Assembly: GCF_000737715.1 (NCBI RefSeq)
Contig: NZ_JPRN01000005.1
Location: 1 to 64,000, forward strand
Length of the DNA: 64,000 bases
Reading direction: 5' to 3'
From: Chryseobacterium sp. JM1
GTDB taxonomy: Bacteria > Bacteroidota > Bacteroidia > Flavobacteriales > Weeksellaceae
Position 1 is the first letter of the stretch; the number at the start of each line of letters is the position of its first letter. Of this stretch, positions 16,846 to 26,952 are shown one piece after another. The notes beneath the pieces were generated by a model. It had not been told where the DNA came from, did not search any database, and was given only the letters and a program-made list of their open reading frames with translations. Position numbers and translations under genes: made by a program.

Positions 16846-17613
16846 ATGGAATTTTATAAATATCAGGGGACTGGAAATGATTTTGTGATGGTAGACAACC
16901 GTGATCTGCAGTTTCCCAAAGAGAAAGATCTTATTGAAAAACTATGTGACAGACGTTTCGGAATCGGGGCAGACGGCCTTATTCTTCTGGAAAATGAAGG
17001 CGACTACGATTTCAAAATGGTCTACTATAATTCTGATGGCGGCGAAAGTACGATGTGCGGAAACGGCGGAAGATGTCTAGTAGCATTTGCTTTCTTCCTG
17101 GATATTTTTGAGGATAAATGTAAGTTCATTGCTACTGACGGAAAACATGAAGCTGAGATTCATAACGGAATCATCAAATTAAAGATGATTGATGTAGATA
17201 CAATTTCCGCAGACGGAGAAGACACGGTGATGAATACCGGCTCACCTCATTATGTAAGATACGTGGAGGATCTGGTGAATTACAATGTTTTTGCAGAAGG
17301 AAACGGCATCAGAAATTCAGAAAAATATAAAGAAAAAGGTATCAATGTGAATTTTGTTGAAAAATTTAATGATGATGAAATTTTTGTAAGAACCTATGAA
17401 CGAGGCGTTGAGGACGAAACTTTCAGTTGTGGAACTGGAGTTACAGCTTCTGCTTTAACTTTTCTACAAAAACACAATCTAATCTCTGTAAAAGTTAAAA
17501 CTTTAGGAGGCGATCTTAAAGTTCATGCTGAGAAAAACGGAAATTCCTTTCAGAATATCTGGTTGGAAGGTCCGGCAAAGCAGGTTTTTAGAGGTAAAAT
17601 AGATCTTATTTAA
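16846..17613 (+). CDS. dapF: diaminopimelate epimerase
   Basis: The start is the ATG at 16846, giving MEFYKYQGTGNDFVMVDNR, the conserved N-terminus; an upstream TTG would add nine unrelated residues. The 255-residue enzyme converts LL- to meso-diaminopimelate for lysine and peptidoglycan. Both catalytic cysteines are present: Cys71 in STMCGNGGRC and the partner in FSCGTGVTASA near residue 196. The GIGADGLI and NTGSPHYV segments also match. Length is slightly short of the enterobacterial enzyme but normal for Bacteroidota. It is followed 28 bases later by mltG, making a likely cell-wall operon. Confidence 0.97.
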   Translation: MEFYKYQGTGNDFVMVDNRDLQFPKEKDLIEKLCDRRFGIGADGLILLENEGDYDFKMVYYNSDGGESTMCGNGGRCLVAFAFFLDIFEDKCKFIATDGKHEAEIHNGIIKLKMIDVDTISADGEDTVMNTGSPHYVRYVEDLVNYNVFAEGNGIRNSEKYKEKGINVNFVEKFNDDEIFVRTYERGVEDETFSCGTGVTASALTFLQKHNLISVKVKTLGGDLKVHAEKNGNSFQNIWLEGPAKQVFRGKIDLI

Positions 17614-17641
17614 AAACAAACTTTTAATCAATTTTTTAATA

Positions 17642-18667
17642 ATGAAAAAAACTGTTCTCGTTATCGCTCTTATCGTTTTTGGAGCGGCAGGATTTTTTGG
17701 TTTGAGATTTTATAATAAATATTACGGTAACAACGTAGAAAAGGATGGCTATGTCTTAATTCCCCATAAAGCGGATTTTAAGCAGATCCTTGACTCCGTG
17801 GGTCCGTATGTAAAAGATAAAGAAGCATTCGAGGCTGTTGCCAAAGATAAAGATCTTGCTCAGTATTTCAAGCCTGGGCGTTACCATTTCCAACCGGGAG
17901 CAGGAAACACCAACCTTGTGAATATGATCAAGGCCGGAAATCAGTCTGAAAACAGCTTCAGAATCGGTGATTTCGGGGATATGTATCAGATGATCGGGAA
18001 GGTAACGAAAAAGACAGAACTTGATTCTTTACACTTCGTGAATGATCTGAATCAGGTAGCTGTAGAGAAAGGATATAACAATGCTGAGGATTTAAAGAAA
18101 TACTTCTTCATCGATACTTATAATTTCTTCTGGACGGTAAGTCCTAGAGAGTTTTTCAAAAAATTCGATGAGCAGTACAATGAGTTCTGGACAAGTGACA
18201 GAAAGAATCAGGAACAGCAGTCGGGTCTGAGCAGAGATCAGATCTATGCTTTGGCATCCATTGTTTATAAGGAATCGGGAGGAAAAAAAGATGAAATGAA
18301 GACGATTGCAGGATTATACCTGAACCGTTACAGAAAGGGCATGAAACTTCAGTCTGATCCAACGGTGATTTATGCCATCAACAAGCAGACTAATTTTAAG
18401 GAACAGATCAAACGTGTATTTTACAAACACCTGTCTACTCCATCGCCTTATAATACTTATGCTAACAAAGGAATTCCTCCGGGACCCATTTGTGTAGTGG
18501 ATAAAAACTCTGTAGATGCTGTTTTAAATGCAGAAAACAACAATTATATATTTATGTGTGCAGATCCGGCCAGGTTCGGCTATCATAAATTTACGGCCAG
18601 CGCAGAAGAGCATGCGATCAATGCAAAAGCGTATCAGGACTGGCTGAATTCAAAAAATATAAAATAG
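17642..18667 (+). CDS. mltG: endolytic transglycosylase MltG
   Basis: The 341-residue protein has one N-terminal membrane anchor (about residues 4-22), then a LysM-like part and the YceG catalytic domain. The catalytic glutamate is in ASIVYKESGGKKDEMKTIAG, about residue 204. The motifs NRYRKGMKLQSDPTVIY, SPYNTY and GIPPGPICV follow in the family order, ending in the conserved CADPARFGYHKFTASAEEH. MltG cuts nascent glycan strands at the inner membrane and sets their length. Its place right behind dapF fits peptidoglycan work. The 170 bases after it hold no feature I can name. Confidence 0.95.
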   Translation: MKKTVLVIALIVFGAAGFFGLRFYNKYYGNNVEKDGYVLIPHKADFKQILDSVGPYVKDKEAFEAVAKDKDLAQYFKPGRYHFQPGAGNTNLVNMIKAGNQSENSFRIGDFGDMYQMIGKVTKKTELDSLHFVNDLNQVAVEKGYNNAEDLKKYFFIDTYNFFWTVSPREFFKKFDEQYNEFWTSDRKNQEQQSGLSRDQIYALASIVYKESGGKKDEMKTIAGLYLNRYRKGMKLQSDPTVIYAINKQTNFKEQIKRVFYKHLSTPSPYNTYANKGIPPGPICVVDKNSVDAVLNAENNNYIFMCADPARFGYHKFTASAEEHAINAKAYQDWLNSKNIK

Positions 18668-18837
18668 AAAACTAATTTAACTTTTATTTAACAATACGAT
18701 AATTAACTTTTAACACTTACAAACGACTTATACATCTATAAATAATACATAAATTATAATATTTTGAAAATCAACCCAATTAATGATTTCACAATGTTAT
18801 AAGTTATACTTTCACGATTTTACACAAACAATACCTT

Positions 18838-21405
18838 ATGAATCAGACGGAAATTGTCAACATTTTCACAAAAAAAACGCTAGCACTTACTTTTGTACTT
18901 TCGGCAGCTGCAATGGCATTTGCCCAGGATAAAGCAGGCGTTACAGGAATGATTGTCAACAAAAACAACCAGCCGGTTCCTTATGCTTCTGTGACGTTCA
19001 GCAATAAAGTGAACAAAGCATTAAGCGATGCTGTACTTACCGACGAAAAAGGACAGTACAAACTGGAATTAGCTCCTGGAAACTATGATATCACCGTAGA
19101 AGCCATCGACTACAAGAAGAGCACTATTACTAAAAATATTGCAGGCCCTGGAAACATCGGCGCTTTATCTATACAGCCGGAAGCAACCACCAGCCTGGAT
19201 GGTAAAACACAGGAAATCCAGGGAGTAGTGATCACTGCAGCCTCAACGAAACCTTATAAAGTAGAGCTTGACAAAAGAACTTACGACCCTTCTCAGGATA
19301 TTGTAAGTAAAGGAGGAAATCTTCAGGATGTTCTTTCTAACGTTCCTTCTGTTTCTGTGGATACTGACGGTACTGTTTCGATGAGAGGAAGTTCGAATGT
19401 AAGATTCCTGATCAACGGAAAACCATCTGCCCTTCTAGGAATAGATGATGGGGCCAATGCACTTCAGAGTATTCCGGCAGACCAGATCGACAGAATTGAA
19501 GTGATCACGAATCCTTCTTCTAAATTTGAGGCAAGCGGTACTGCGGGTATTCTGAATATTATTTTAAAGAAAAGCAAGAAGACCGGTTTCAATGGTAGTG
19601 TAATCGGAACTTTAGGATATCTTCCCCAAACCAACCTGAACGCCAACCTTAACTGGAGAAAAGGAAACTTTACATGGTTTCTAAATGGTGGTGGTGGCTA
19701 CAGAGAATCTAAAAATACGACCAGAACAGATGACTTTTTCACTAACGCAGCGAAAGGTAATGATTTAGTTACCAGAAATCAGGACTCTGAAACGAAGAGT
19801 AAAAACAATAACTATAACGCTTCTGCAGGTATCGTTTATGATATTTCTGAAAAGACTTCGGTAAACGCTTCAGGAACTGTAAGAACCTTTGACAGTGAGA
19901 ATTTTGGAAATATTGATTACAAATATTCTTATTTCACAGATCCGAATGGGGTTTCTAACAGAAATACTTTTGGAACCAATAATAATTTAGCCTTCCAGGG
20001 AGATTTTGGTTTAGATCATAAATTTGATGACAAAGGTCAAAATCTATCTTTATCATTGAGCTTACAGAGAAGCAGATCATACAATGATACAGATATTAAT
20101 GAAACTCAAAACGGAGCTTTTTTACTGAACAATATTGTTAACCAAAACACAGTTAACAAATCGGTTATAGGTAAAGCTGATTATGAATTGCCGATTGGGG
20201 AAAATTCAAAATTGGAGGCGGGTTACAGAATAGATATCAATACCAATGATTATAGTAATGATGTTTTGCAGAGTACCGTTCAGGCTCCAACTTTAAGCTT
20301 CCTTAAGCCCTATACTTATGATGCCACATATAAAGAGACTTTCAATGCTTTTTATTTACAGTTCAAAAGTAAAATAGGTAAATTAGGATATCAGGTAGGT
20401 GTAAGAGATGAATTATCCAGAGTAGATATTAATTATCAAAACCTTGATCCTTCGAAACCAGCCCTTGCTACAACCAAAAACTACAATAATTTATTTCCAA
20501 GCGTTTATTTAAGCTATGAATTTGCAAAGGATAATCAGTTGTTGGTTAACTATACAAGAAGAATTGACCGTCCCAGATCATTCTTTATGATTCCTAACCC
20601 GAACTATAATGACAATCAAAATATTTTTGACGGAAATATAGATCTTAATCCATCATACGTAGACTCTTTTGAATTTGGATACAGTATTTCAAAAAAGAAA
20701 TTTACGATTAACCCAACCTTGTATTACAGACATCAGACTGATGATACAAAAATGCTAGTATTCAATCTGAAAGAAAAATACCTTGATGCCAACCTGATTG
20801 AACGTGAGCGTATTGTATCTCATACAAAACCTATTAACCTGGGCACGGATGACCGTTTCGGTTTAGATTTAAACTTCAACTGGGATGCAACAAGCTGGTT
20901 GAAATTCTTAGGAAACGTGGATGTGTTTGGCTATAATACAAAAGGAAGCACTCTATATGACACCTTTGATAAAGATGGTAATCCTATTCAGGCTGTTGCT
21001 GATTTTAATGGTAAAGGTTTTTCAACAAGAGCAAGACTTTCTTCAACCATTAAAGTTGATAAAACATTCAGTTTCCAGATACAGGGATTCTACAGAGGTG
21101 GCCAGAAAACGGCTTATCAGGATAGAAAAGATATGTATGCCATCAATTTCGGTGCATCCAAAACCATCTGGAAAGGGGACGGAACTTTAGCATTTAATGT
21201 TCAGGATATTTTCAATACCAGATCCATGAGATCTACAACATACACAGCCAATAGCGTAAGAGATTCTTATATGCAGTGGCAACCGAGACAGTTCTCCGTT
21301 TCTCTTACCTACAGATTCAAGCAGGGGGAGAAAGTAGAACAGCCTAAAAGGAAAAAAGATATCAACTCCAATGCCTCTGGAGACGACCAACAAGGTCCAA
21401 TGTAA
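18838..21405 (+). CDS. TonB-dependent receptor with carboxypeptidase-regulatory-like N-terminal domain
   Basis: The 855-residue protein has an N-terminal signal segment (FVLSAAAMAFAQ, about 20-31), then a CarboxypepD_reg-like domain (VTGMIVNKNNQPVPYASVTF, about 35-115). A TonB plug follows, with VSMRGSSNVRFLINGKPSAL and ADQIDRIEVITNPSSKFEASG (about 180-240). The rest is an outer-membrane barrel of the 'beta-barrel family' type and ends in VSLTYRFKQG plus a charged, disordered tail. These receptors import scarce substrates using TonB energy; no SusD partner or other clue to substrate is adjacent. It stands alone, closed by a strong two-way terminator. The start is uncertain by a few codons; a later Met at residue 26 is too deep in the signal peptide. 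Confidence 0.92.
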   Translation: MNQTEIVNIFTKKTLALTFVLSAAAMAFAQDKAGVTGMIVNKNNQPVPYASVTFSNKVNKALSDAVLTDEKGQYKLELAPGNYDITVEAIDYKKSTITKNIAGPGNIGALSIQPEATTSLDGKTQEIQGVVITAASTKPYKVELDKRTYDPSQDIVSKGGNLQDVLSNVPSVSVDTDGTVSMRGSSNVRFLINGKPSALLGIDDGANALQSIPADQIDRIEVITNPSSKFEASGTAGILNIILKKSKKTGFNGSVIGTLGYLPQTNLNANLNWRKGNFTWFLNGGGGYRESKNTTRTDDFFTNAAKGNDLVTRNQDSETKSKNNNYNASAGIVYDISEKTSVNASGTVRTFDSENFGNIDYKYSYFTDPNGVSNRNTFGTNNNLAFQGDFGLDHKFDDKGQNLSLSLSLQRSRSYNDTDINETQNGAFLLNNIVNQNTVNKSVIGKADYELPIGENSKLEAGYRIDINTNDYSNDVLQSTVQAPTLSFLKPYTYDATYKETFNAFYLQFKSKIGKLGYQVGVRDELSRVDINYQNLDPSKPALATTKNYNNLFPSVYLSYEFAKDNQLLVNYTRRIDRPRSFFMIPNPNYNDNQNIFDGNIDLNPSYVDSFEFGYSISKKKFTINPTLYYRHQTDDTKMLVFNLKEKYLDANLIERERIVSHTKPINLGTDDRFGLDLNFNWDATSWLKFLGNVDVFGYNTKGSTLYDTFDKDGNPIQAVADFNGKGFSTRARLSSTIKVDKTFSFQIQGFYRGGQKTAYQDRKDMYAINFGASKTIWKGDGTLAFNVQDIFNTRSMRSTTYTANSVRDSYMQWQPRQFSVSLTYRFKQGEKVEQPKRKKDINSNASGDDQQGPM

Positions 21406-21420
21406 TCATATTACACATAA

Positions 21421-21456
21421 AAAAAATCCCGAAAATATTTTTCGGGATTTTTTTTT
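21421..21456. terminator. Two-way terminator between the receptor and nucleotidyltransferase genes
   Basis: AAAAAATCCCGAAAA (21421-21435) pairs perfectly with TTTTCGGGATTTTTT (21439-21453). T runs follow on both strands, and the genes on either side are convergent. Confidence 0.9.
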
Positions 21457-21907
21457 ATTTTACGGTTTCAGTCTGTTCAGATTTTTCTTTTTCAGCTTCG
21501 TAGATTCTTCTTCTAAGGTCGCTGGTGGAAAACCGGTGATCTCTTTTGTTGTAAAAGATCTCAATTCCCTTCTCTTCACAATACTTTTTTCCGGTAAAGT
21601 CTCTGTCCATATAATCATCCCCGATAATCCTTACATCGATGACAAAAGACTTTAAAATATCCTGCAGATCTTCTTCTGTATAATACGGAATGATCTCGTC
21701 TACGGCATTCACGGCCTTCAACTGGATGTATCTTTCTACAATGGTCTGGCTCGGCTTGTTCTTATTCGGACGGTCGTGAGACGGATCGATCTGAAGCCCT
21801 ACAATTAAATAATCGCACACTGTTTTAGCTTCTTCAAGCATTTTGATGTGTCCCGCATGAAGCAGGTCAAATGAGGAAAATGTAATACCTATTTTTTGTG
21901 TTTTCAT
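21455..21907 (-). CDS. cytidylyltransferase-family nucleotidyltransferase (GCT/TagD-like)
   Basis: The start is chosen at 21907 (MKTQKIGITFSSFDLLHAGH), two codons into the longest frame; length is 150 residues. The HAGH in FDLLHAGHIKMLEEAK is the HxGH nucleotide-binding motif, and HRFSTSDLRRRIYE is the second (ISTT-like) motif. The fold is that of glycerol-3-phosphate or CDP-sugar cytidylyltransferases. Such enzymes activate a phospho-sugar or phospho-alcohol with CTP (or ATP) for surface polymers. The substrate is not determined. It lies downstream of galE and a DegT/DnrJ aminotransferase, which supports a polysaccharide role. Confidence 0.85.
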   Translation of the reverse strand: MKTQKIGITFSSFDLLHAGHIKMLEEAKTVCDYLIVGLQIDPSHDRPNKNKPSQTIVERYIQLKAVNAVDEIIPYYTEEDLQDILKSFVIDVRIIGDDYMDRDFTGKKYCEEKGIEIFYNKRDHRFSTSDLRRRIYEAEKEKSEQTETVK

Positions 21908-22015
21908 ACTCATTTCAATTAAAATTCCGTGACAGTCAGATTTATTTTCTTATAAAAAAGGACTGCGGGAAATGATTTTGTAATTTGTTTTATAATCGTT
22001 TTTTAAGTTCTTCTT

Positions 22016-23035
22016 TTAAACGGTCTGAGCATCCAGATACAGCTGCCATTTCCAGACTGTTCTCAATGATTCTTCCAATGAGGTCTCCGATTTCCAGTGA
22101 AGCTCTTTTTCAGCTTTACGGACATCGGCATAAGCCACCGTAATATCGCCTTCCCTTCTTGCACAGATCTGGTAAGGAACCTTCACATCATTAGCTGTTT
22201 CGAAAGCTTTCACCACTTCCAGTACCGACACTCCTTTTCCTGTTCCCAGGTTAAAAATATCAATCACCGTTCCATCATTACTCTGCATCAGCTTTTTAAG
22301 GGCGCTTACATGAGCCTTGGCAAGATCCACAACATAAATATAATCACGGACCGGTGTTCCGTCTTCCGTATCATAATCATCGCCCCAGATATTCAGTTTC
22401 TCACGGATTCCTGCAGCAGTCTGCATTACATAAGGAACCAGGTTGTTGGGAACTCCCATTGGAAGTTCGCCCAGTTTTCCTGAAGGATGAGCTCCAATCG
22501 GGTTAAAATACCTTAGAAGGGAGATTCTTCTGTTGTATGCTTTCGCAAAATCTGTTAAAATCTGTTCTCCCATCTGCTTGGTCTTTCCGTAAACACTTTC
22601 CGGAAGCTTCAGCGGTGTATCCTCATCGATCGGCATCTTTTCCGCCTGCCCGTACACGGTACAGGAGGAACTGAATATAAAATTAGAGAGGCCCCTTTCT
22701 TTAAATTCCTGAAGAATATTGATCAGCGTGAATAAATTATTCTCATAATAATCCACCGGTTTTACCTGGCTCTCTCCTACTGCTTTAGAAGCTGCAAAAT
22801 TGATACATCCTTCGATCTGATGGGCATCAAAAACCTGCGTAAGGAGTTCTCTGCGTCTTAAATCGAAAGGATAAAAAAACGGCTTTTTGCCTGTAATCTC
22901 CTCGATATTCTTTAAAATAAATCTTTCTGAGTTGGATAAATCGTCTACAATAACGACTTCAAAACCATCGTTAAGAAGCTCAACTACTGTATGGGAACCG
23001 ATATATCCGAGCCCGCCTGTAACAAGTACTGCCAT
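22016..23035 (-). CDS. galE: UDP-glucose 4-epimerase
   Basis: The 339-residue extended SDR enzyme interconverts UDP-glucose and UDP-galactose. The NAD-binding GGLGYIGSH gives G7xxG10xxG13. NFAASKAVGESQ, the FSSSCTVYG serine segment and the catalytic YGKTK (Tyr about 149, Lys about 153) match GalE. The substrate-side RYFNPIGAHPSGKLGE and the closing QICARREGDITVAYADVRKA are also GalE-like and not RmlB-like. It is on the minus strand between a membrane protein and a nucleotidyltransferase, within a likely surface-sugar group. Confidence 0.95.
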   Translation of the reverse strand: MAVLVTGGLGYIGSHTVVELLNDGFEVVIVDDLSNSERFILKNIEEITGKKPFFYPFDLRRRELLTQVFDAHQIEGCINFAASKAVGESQVKPVDYYENNLFTLINILQEFKERGLSNFIFSSSCTVYGQAEKMPIDEDTPLKLPESVYGKTKQMGEQILTDFAKAYNRRISLLRYFNPIGAHPSGKLGELPMGVPNNLVPYVMQTAAGIREKLNIWGDDYDTEDGTPVRDYIYVVDLAKAHVSALKKLMQSNDGTVIDIFNLGTGKGVSVLEVVKAFETANDVKVPYQICARREGDITVAYADVRKAEKELHWKSETSLEESLRTVWKWQLYLDAQTV

Positions 23036-23052
23036 TTTTCTTTATATTTTTT

Positions 23053-23511
23053 TTAATCTGTGTGTTTTCCTATGCTTTCTATTTCGTCATCAAGGTCTTT
23101 ATATTTGAATCTATCCACAATATACAGATATCCACCAAAAAAAAGAATGAAAGGGAAGAAAGTAGCAAAGTCCTCTCTTTCTATATCTGCATTTTGACTG
23201 GTTAAAAGATTAACTTGTGAAATTTTAAATAAAAAGAAACCAACCATCATAATTAAATTTATCCTAATAATCTGTATTGTTCTCTTCATCTTAAAAATTA
23301 AAGAGATCAATGATAAAATATTAATGGATAAACTGATAATAACAGAGAAAAAATAGAAAAATTCAACATCTTGAAAGTTTCTACTTTTAATGTTATGACC
23401 GTATTCTTCCTTAAAACCAATTGCTAAAAAAAATATGACAATTAAATTAACAATTACAGAAAATATATATAAGATGCTGCTTTTAAATATTTTCCTTTGA
23501 TTCCACTTCAA
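23053..23511 (-). CDS. small membrane protein, unknown function
   Basis: This 152-residue protein has four predicted helices, near residues 10-32, 48-72, 78-100 and 117-132, and a charged C-terminus (DDEIESIGKHTD). No family is recognised. Its base composition is clearly more AT-rich than galE and the aminotransferase on either side (many ATA/AAA codons), so it may be a later insertion into the group. It starts 6 bases after the aminotransferase stop and ends 17 bases before galE, which implies cotranscription. Confidence 0.75.
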   Translation of the reverse strand: MKWNQRKIFKSSILYIFSVIVNLIVIFFLAIGFKEEYGHNIKSRNFQDVEFFYFFSVIISLSINILSLISLIFKMKRTIQIIRINLIMMVGFFLFKISQVNLLTSQNADIEREDFATFFPFILFFGGYLYIVDRFKYKDLDDEIESIGKHTD

Positions 23512-23517
23512 AACGAT

Positions 23518-24645
23518 TTATAATGCCATAAATTCAAGCACTGCATCCGTAATATACTTTAGCTGCTCTTCGTCTAATTCAGTATGCATTGGCAGAGAAA
23601 TCACCTGCTCAAGAAGCTTATCTGTATTCACAAAGTCTGCATCATTGCTCTCCTGATAATATGCTTTCTGCTTTCTCAATGCTACAGGATAATAAATCAT
23701 AGCCGGAATTTCTTTTTCTGTAAGGAACTTTTGAAGCTCGTTACGTTTTCCGTTCAGAATTCTCAATGTATACTGATGGAATACATGGGTAGAATTTTCT
23801 GCTCTTTTTGGCGTTAAAATATTCTCATTTCCAGCAAAAGCTTCGTCATAATAATCAGCGGCCTTTCTTCTTGCATCGTTGTAAGAGTCAAGATTGGGCA
23901 GTTTTTTTCTTAAAACCGCAGCCTGAATGCTATCCAGTCTTGAATTCACCCCTACCTCATCATGGTAATATCTTTCGTACATTCCGTGATTGACAATTCC
24001 TCTTAAACGGTGTGCCAGCTCATCATTGTTGGTCGTAATAGCACCTCCGTCACCATAACATCCGAGATTTTTAGAAGGGAAAAATGAAGTAGTTCCCACA
24101 GTCGCCATAGTTCCTGCATATTTCTGGGTTCCGTCTGAGAAAGTAAACTCCGAACCTATTGCCTGAGCATTGTCTTCAATCACAAACAGGTTGTGTTCTT
24201 CGGCAATTTTAAGGATTTCCTCCATATTCGCACACTGTCCGAAAATATGTACAGGAATGATCGCTTTGGTTCTTGGCGTAATCGCTTTTTTAATTTCTTC
24301 TGTAGAGATTGTGAATGTATCGTAATCTACATCTACCAGCACTGATTTCAGTTTAAGCAAATGAATAACTTCTACTGTAGCGGCAAAAGTAAAATCGGCT
24401 GTGATCACTTCATCACCTTCTTTCAGGTCCAAAGCCATCAGCGCGATCTGTAAAGCATCCGTTCCGTTTGCACACGGGATCACATGCTTTACATCTAAAT
24501 AAGATTCCAATTCATTCTGGAAAGACTTTACCTCAGGGCCGTTGATAAAAGCCGCAGAATCCATTACATTTAAAACTGCATTGTCTACATCATTCTTTAT
24601 TTTGTAATACTGACTTTGCAAGTCAACCATCTGAATTTTTTTCAT
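23518..24645 (-). CDS. DegT/DnrJ/EryC1/StrS family sugar aminotransferase
   Basis: The 375-residue PLP enzyme has the family landmarks: FINGPEVKSFQNELESYL near the start, CANGTDALQIALMAL for phosphate binding, and VIPVHIFGQCANMEEI. VIEDNAQAIGSEF has the cofactor-stacking Asp, and the catalytic lysine is in SFFPSKNLGCYGDGGAI (about residue 187). Members transfer amino groups to keto-sugars bound to nucleotides for surface glycans. It heads a minus-strand group with a membrane protein, galE and a nucleotidyltransferase. The exact sugar cannot be told. Confidence 0.93.
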   Translation of the reverse strand: MKKIQMVDLQSQYYKIKNDVDNAVLNVMDSAAFINGPEVKSFQNELESYLDVKHVIPCANGTDALQIALMALDLKEGDEVITADFTFAATVEVIHLLKLKSVLVDVDYDTFTISTEEIKKAITPRTKAIIPVHIFGQCANMEEILKIAEEHNLFVIEDNAQAIGSEFTFSDGTQKYAGTMATVGTTSFFPSKNLGCYGDGGAITTNNDELAHRLRGIVNHGMYERYYHDEVGVNSRLDSIQAAVLRKKLPNLDSYNDARRKAADYYDEAFAGNENILTPKRAENSTHVFHQYTLRILNGKRNELQKFLTEKEIPAMIYYPVALRKQKAYYQESNDADFVNTDKLLEQVISLPMHTELDEEQLKYITDAVLEFMAL

Positions 24646-24731
24646 AAATAAATATTTGTGTAAAAATAAGGAATTTAAAATCCTATCAAAAATTTTATTG
24701 ATTTTGTTTTATCTTTATACAAAATAACTTT

Positions 24732-26336
24732 ATGAAAAAACTTTTACTCATTTGTCTTTTAGCGGGTTACTCCGCCGTAAATGCGCAGACAGAGCTTGTT
24801 TTTGTTTATTTTTCAGGCAAACCGAACAAAGCTGCTTTTTACGCCAATCCGCTTTCAGAACTGACCCAAAAATCCCTTAACAGACGTACTTCGCTCGGTA
24901 TTCCGCTCAATGATCAGGATGCTCCTATCGAACAGTCCTATATTCAGAACCTTCAGAATCTTGGTTTCACCGTAATTGATTACTCGAAATGGCTCAACGG
25001 AGCAGCTGTCAATGCCACTCCCGCACAGATCACCATTTTGCAGGCACAGCCTTATGTATCATCAGTAGGTCGTTTTGCTAAAAATAATCCTACCGTCACC
25101 AAAACAGCGGGCAACAACAAATGGAATACTTCTTCTGATACACAAAAAAACCTGACTGTTTTTGATTACGGCTCAGGTTCTGCACAAATCGACCAGATCA
25201 ATGTGAGGCCGCTTCATTTAGCCGGATTTACAGGAACAGGCATTTCCATTGCAGTTATTGATGCTGGATTTCCCTTTGTGAATACAGGATCTGCTTTTGA
25301 AAGAATACGAACCAACAATCAGATCAAAGCGGTGTATGATTTTGTGACCAAAACAAACAACGTCTACAATACCGCTATCAGTAATCATGGATCTGCAGTT
25401 CTGGGTGCTATCGGAGGCTATATTAAAGATATTTTTGTAGGGTCTGCTCCCGATGCCGATTTTTATCTTTACCGCAGTGAAAATGCTGTGGGTGAAATTC
25501 CGGAAGAGGAATTGTACTGGATAGAAGCAGCTGAAGAAGCAGACAGAAAAGGCGTTGATATGATCACCTCTTCTCTTGGGTACAATACTTTTGATGACAC
25601 CCGATACAGCTACACGTATGCAGATATGAACGGAACAACTTCCTTCATTGCAAGAGCCGCTGAAATAGCTGTCAATAAAGGAATATTTGTTCTTTCAGCA
25701 GCAGGAAATTCCGGTGTGCAGCCATGGCACTATTTGCTGACTCCAGCTGACAATGCTAAAGTTTTCACAATCGGTTCAGTAGATTCTGCAGGAAATTCCT
25801 CGGGATTTTCATCATATGGCCCGAACTCCTTAGGTGTAGTAAAACCTGATGCAAGCGCAAGGGGAACAGCTTCTGCAACGGTTACTAACAGTACATTGAC
25901 TTCCGTTAATGGAACTTCCATTGCCACTCCAATCGCTGCAGGGGGTGTAGCATGTTTCATGCAGGCCTTTCCTTCTATGAGCAGGGATCAGATGAGAACG
26001 AAACTGAGACAGACCGCTTCTCTCTATCCGGGACATACAGATCAGATGGGCTATGGTATTCTGAACTTTGGAAATGTTTATAATCAGACGTTGAATACTT
26101 CTGAAATTGTAAAAAAAGAAAAATTTGCTATTTTCCCGAATCCTGTAAAAAATATTCTGAATGTGGCTTCTGAAAGTGATATCCAATCACTAGAGGTCTA
26201 TGATAATTTAGGAAAACTGATTAGAAAAAATACCGGACTCAAATCTATAAAAGTGGAAGATTTCCCGAAAGGAACATATTATCTGAAAATTCAGACGAAG
26301 GACCAGGTTTTCTATGAGAAGTTCTTAAAAGAATAA
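24732..26336 (+). CDS. S8 (subtilisin) family serine peptidase with T9SS sorting domain
   Basis: The 534-residue protein begins with a signal peptide, MKKLLLICLLAGYSAVNAQ. A propeptide region, about 20-150, precedes the S8 domain. The catalytic triad is visible: Asp in ISIAVIDAGFP (about 178), His in NHGSAVLGAIGG (about 221), and Ser in NGTSIATPIAAGG (about 397). The oxyanion Asn region is VLSAAGNSG. The last 75 residues (KFAIFPNPVKNILNVASE, ending YEKFLKE) are a type IX secretion tail, so the enzyme is probably secreted or surface-bound. It is a lone gene with a long repeat array behind it. Confidence 0.95.
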   Translation: MKKLLLICLLAGYSAVNAQTELVFVYFSGKPNKAAFYANPLSELTQKSLNRRTSLGIPLNDQDAPIEQSYIQNLQNLGFTVIDYSKWLNGAAVNATPAQITILQAQPYVSSVGRFAKNNPTVTKTAGNNKWNTSSDTQKNLTVFDYGSGSAQIDQINVRPLHLAGFTGTGISIAVIDAGFPFVNTGSAFERIRTNNQIKAVYDFVTKTNNVYNTAISNHGSAVLGAIGGYIKDIFVGSAPDADFYLYRSENAVGEIPEEELYWIEAAEEADRKGVDMITSSLGYNTFDDTRYSYTYADMNGTTSFIARAAEIAVNKGIFVLSAAGNSGVQPWHYLLTPADNAKVFTIGSVDSAGNSSGFSSYGPNSLGVVKPDASARGTASATVTNSTLTSVNGTSIATPIAAGGVACFMQAFPSMSRDQMRTKLRQTASLYPGHTDQMGYGILNFGNVYNQTLNTSEIVKKEKFAIFPNPVKNILNVASESDIQSLEVYDNLGKLIRKNTGLKSIKVEDFPKGTYYLKIQTKDQVFYEKFLKE

Positions 26337-26340
26337 TTTT

Positions 26341-26911
26341 TTTTAAACACAAATAACACGAATATTATAGCACAAATTTCACGAATTTTTATGCGTAAAA
26401 ATATGTTGCAAAAATATAATTTCTCGCAGATTCAGCTGATAATGCAGATTTAACTACCACAAACATCTGTGTCAATCCGTGCAATCTGTGGTTAATTTTA
26501 CTTTATAATTCAACAGTAAAAAAAATTATTCTGTTTGATTTTTCAAACACGAATGACACGAATGTTTTAGCAAGAATTTCACAAATTTTCATGCATAAAA
26601 ATGGGTTCTAAAAATATAATTTATCGCAGATTCAGCTGATAATGCAGATCTAATTGCCATAAATATCTGTGTCAATCCGTGCAATCTGTGGTTAATTTTA
26701 CTTTATAATTCAACAGTAAAAAAAATTATTCTGTTTGATTTTTCAAACACGAATGACACGAATGTTTTAGCACGAATTTCACAAATTTTCATGCATAAAA
26801 ATGGGTTCTAAAAATATAATTTCTCGCAGATTCAGCTGATAATACAGATTTAATTGCCATAAACATCTGTGTCAATCCGTGCAATCTGTGGTTAATTTTA
26901 CTTTATAATTC
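26341..26911 (+). repeat. R2 tandem array: three 200 bp units
   Basis: The unit repeats at exactly 200 bp: starts at 26341, 26541 and 26741, with the third cut at about 26911. CGCAGATTCAGCTGAT recurs at 26425, 26625 and 26825. By eye, units 2 and 3 differ at about 5 of 171 positions, while unit 1 is more diverged in its first 70 bases. Each unit holds a CGAATGACACGAATG block, the GCAGATTCAGCTGATAATGC block and an AATCCGTGCAATCTGTGG block. Stops interrupt all frames. Shorter R2 pieces occur at 31884, 40932, 56450 and 57775. Confidence 0.93.
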
Positions 26912-26952
26912 CTTAAAAGATAGCACACATGAGATATTTATGACAAAAATAT

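Noticed and set aside
26341..26911. CRISPR array
   Set aside because: Units are 200 bp with no alternation of short repeats and unique spacers, and no cas genes are near.
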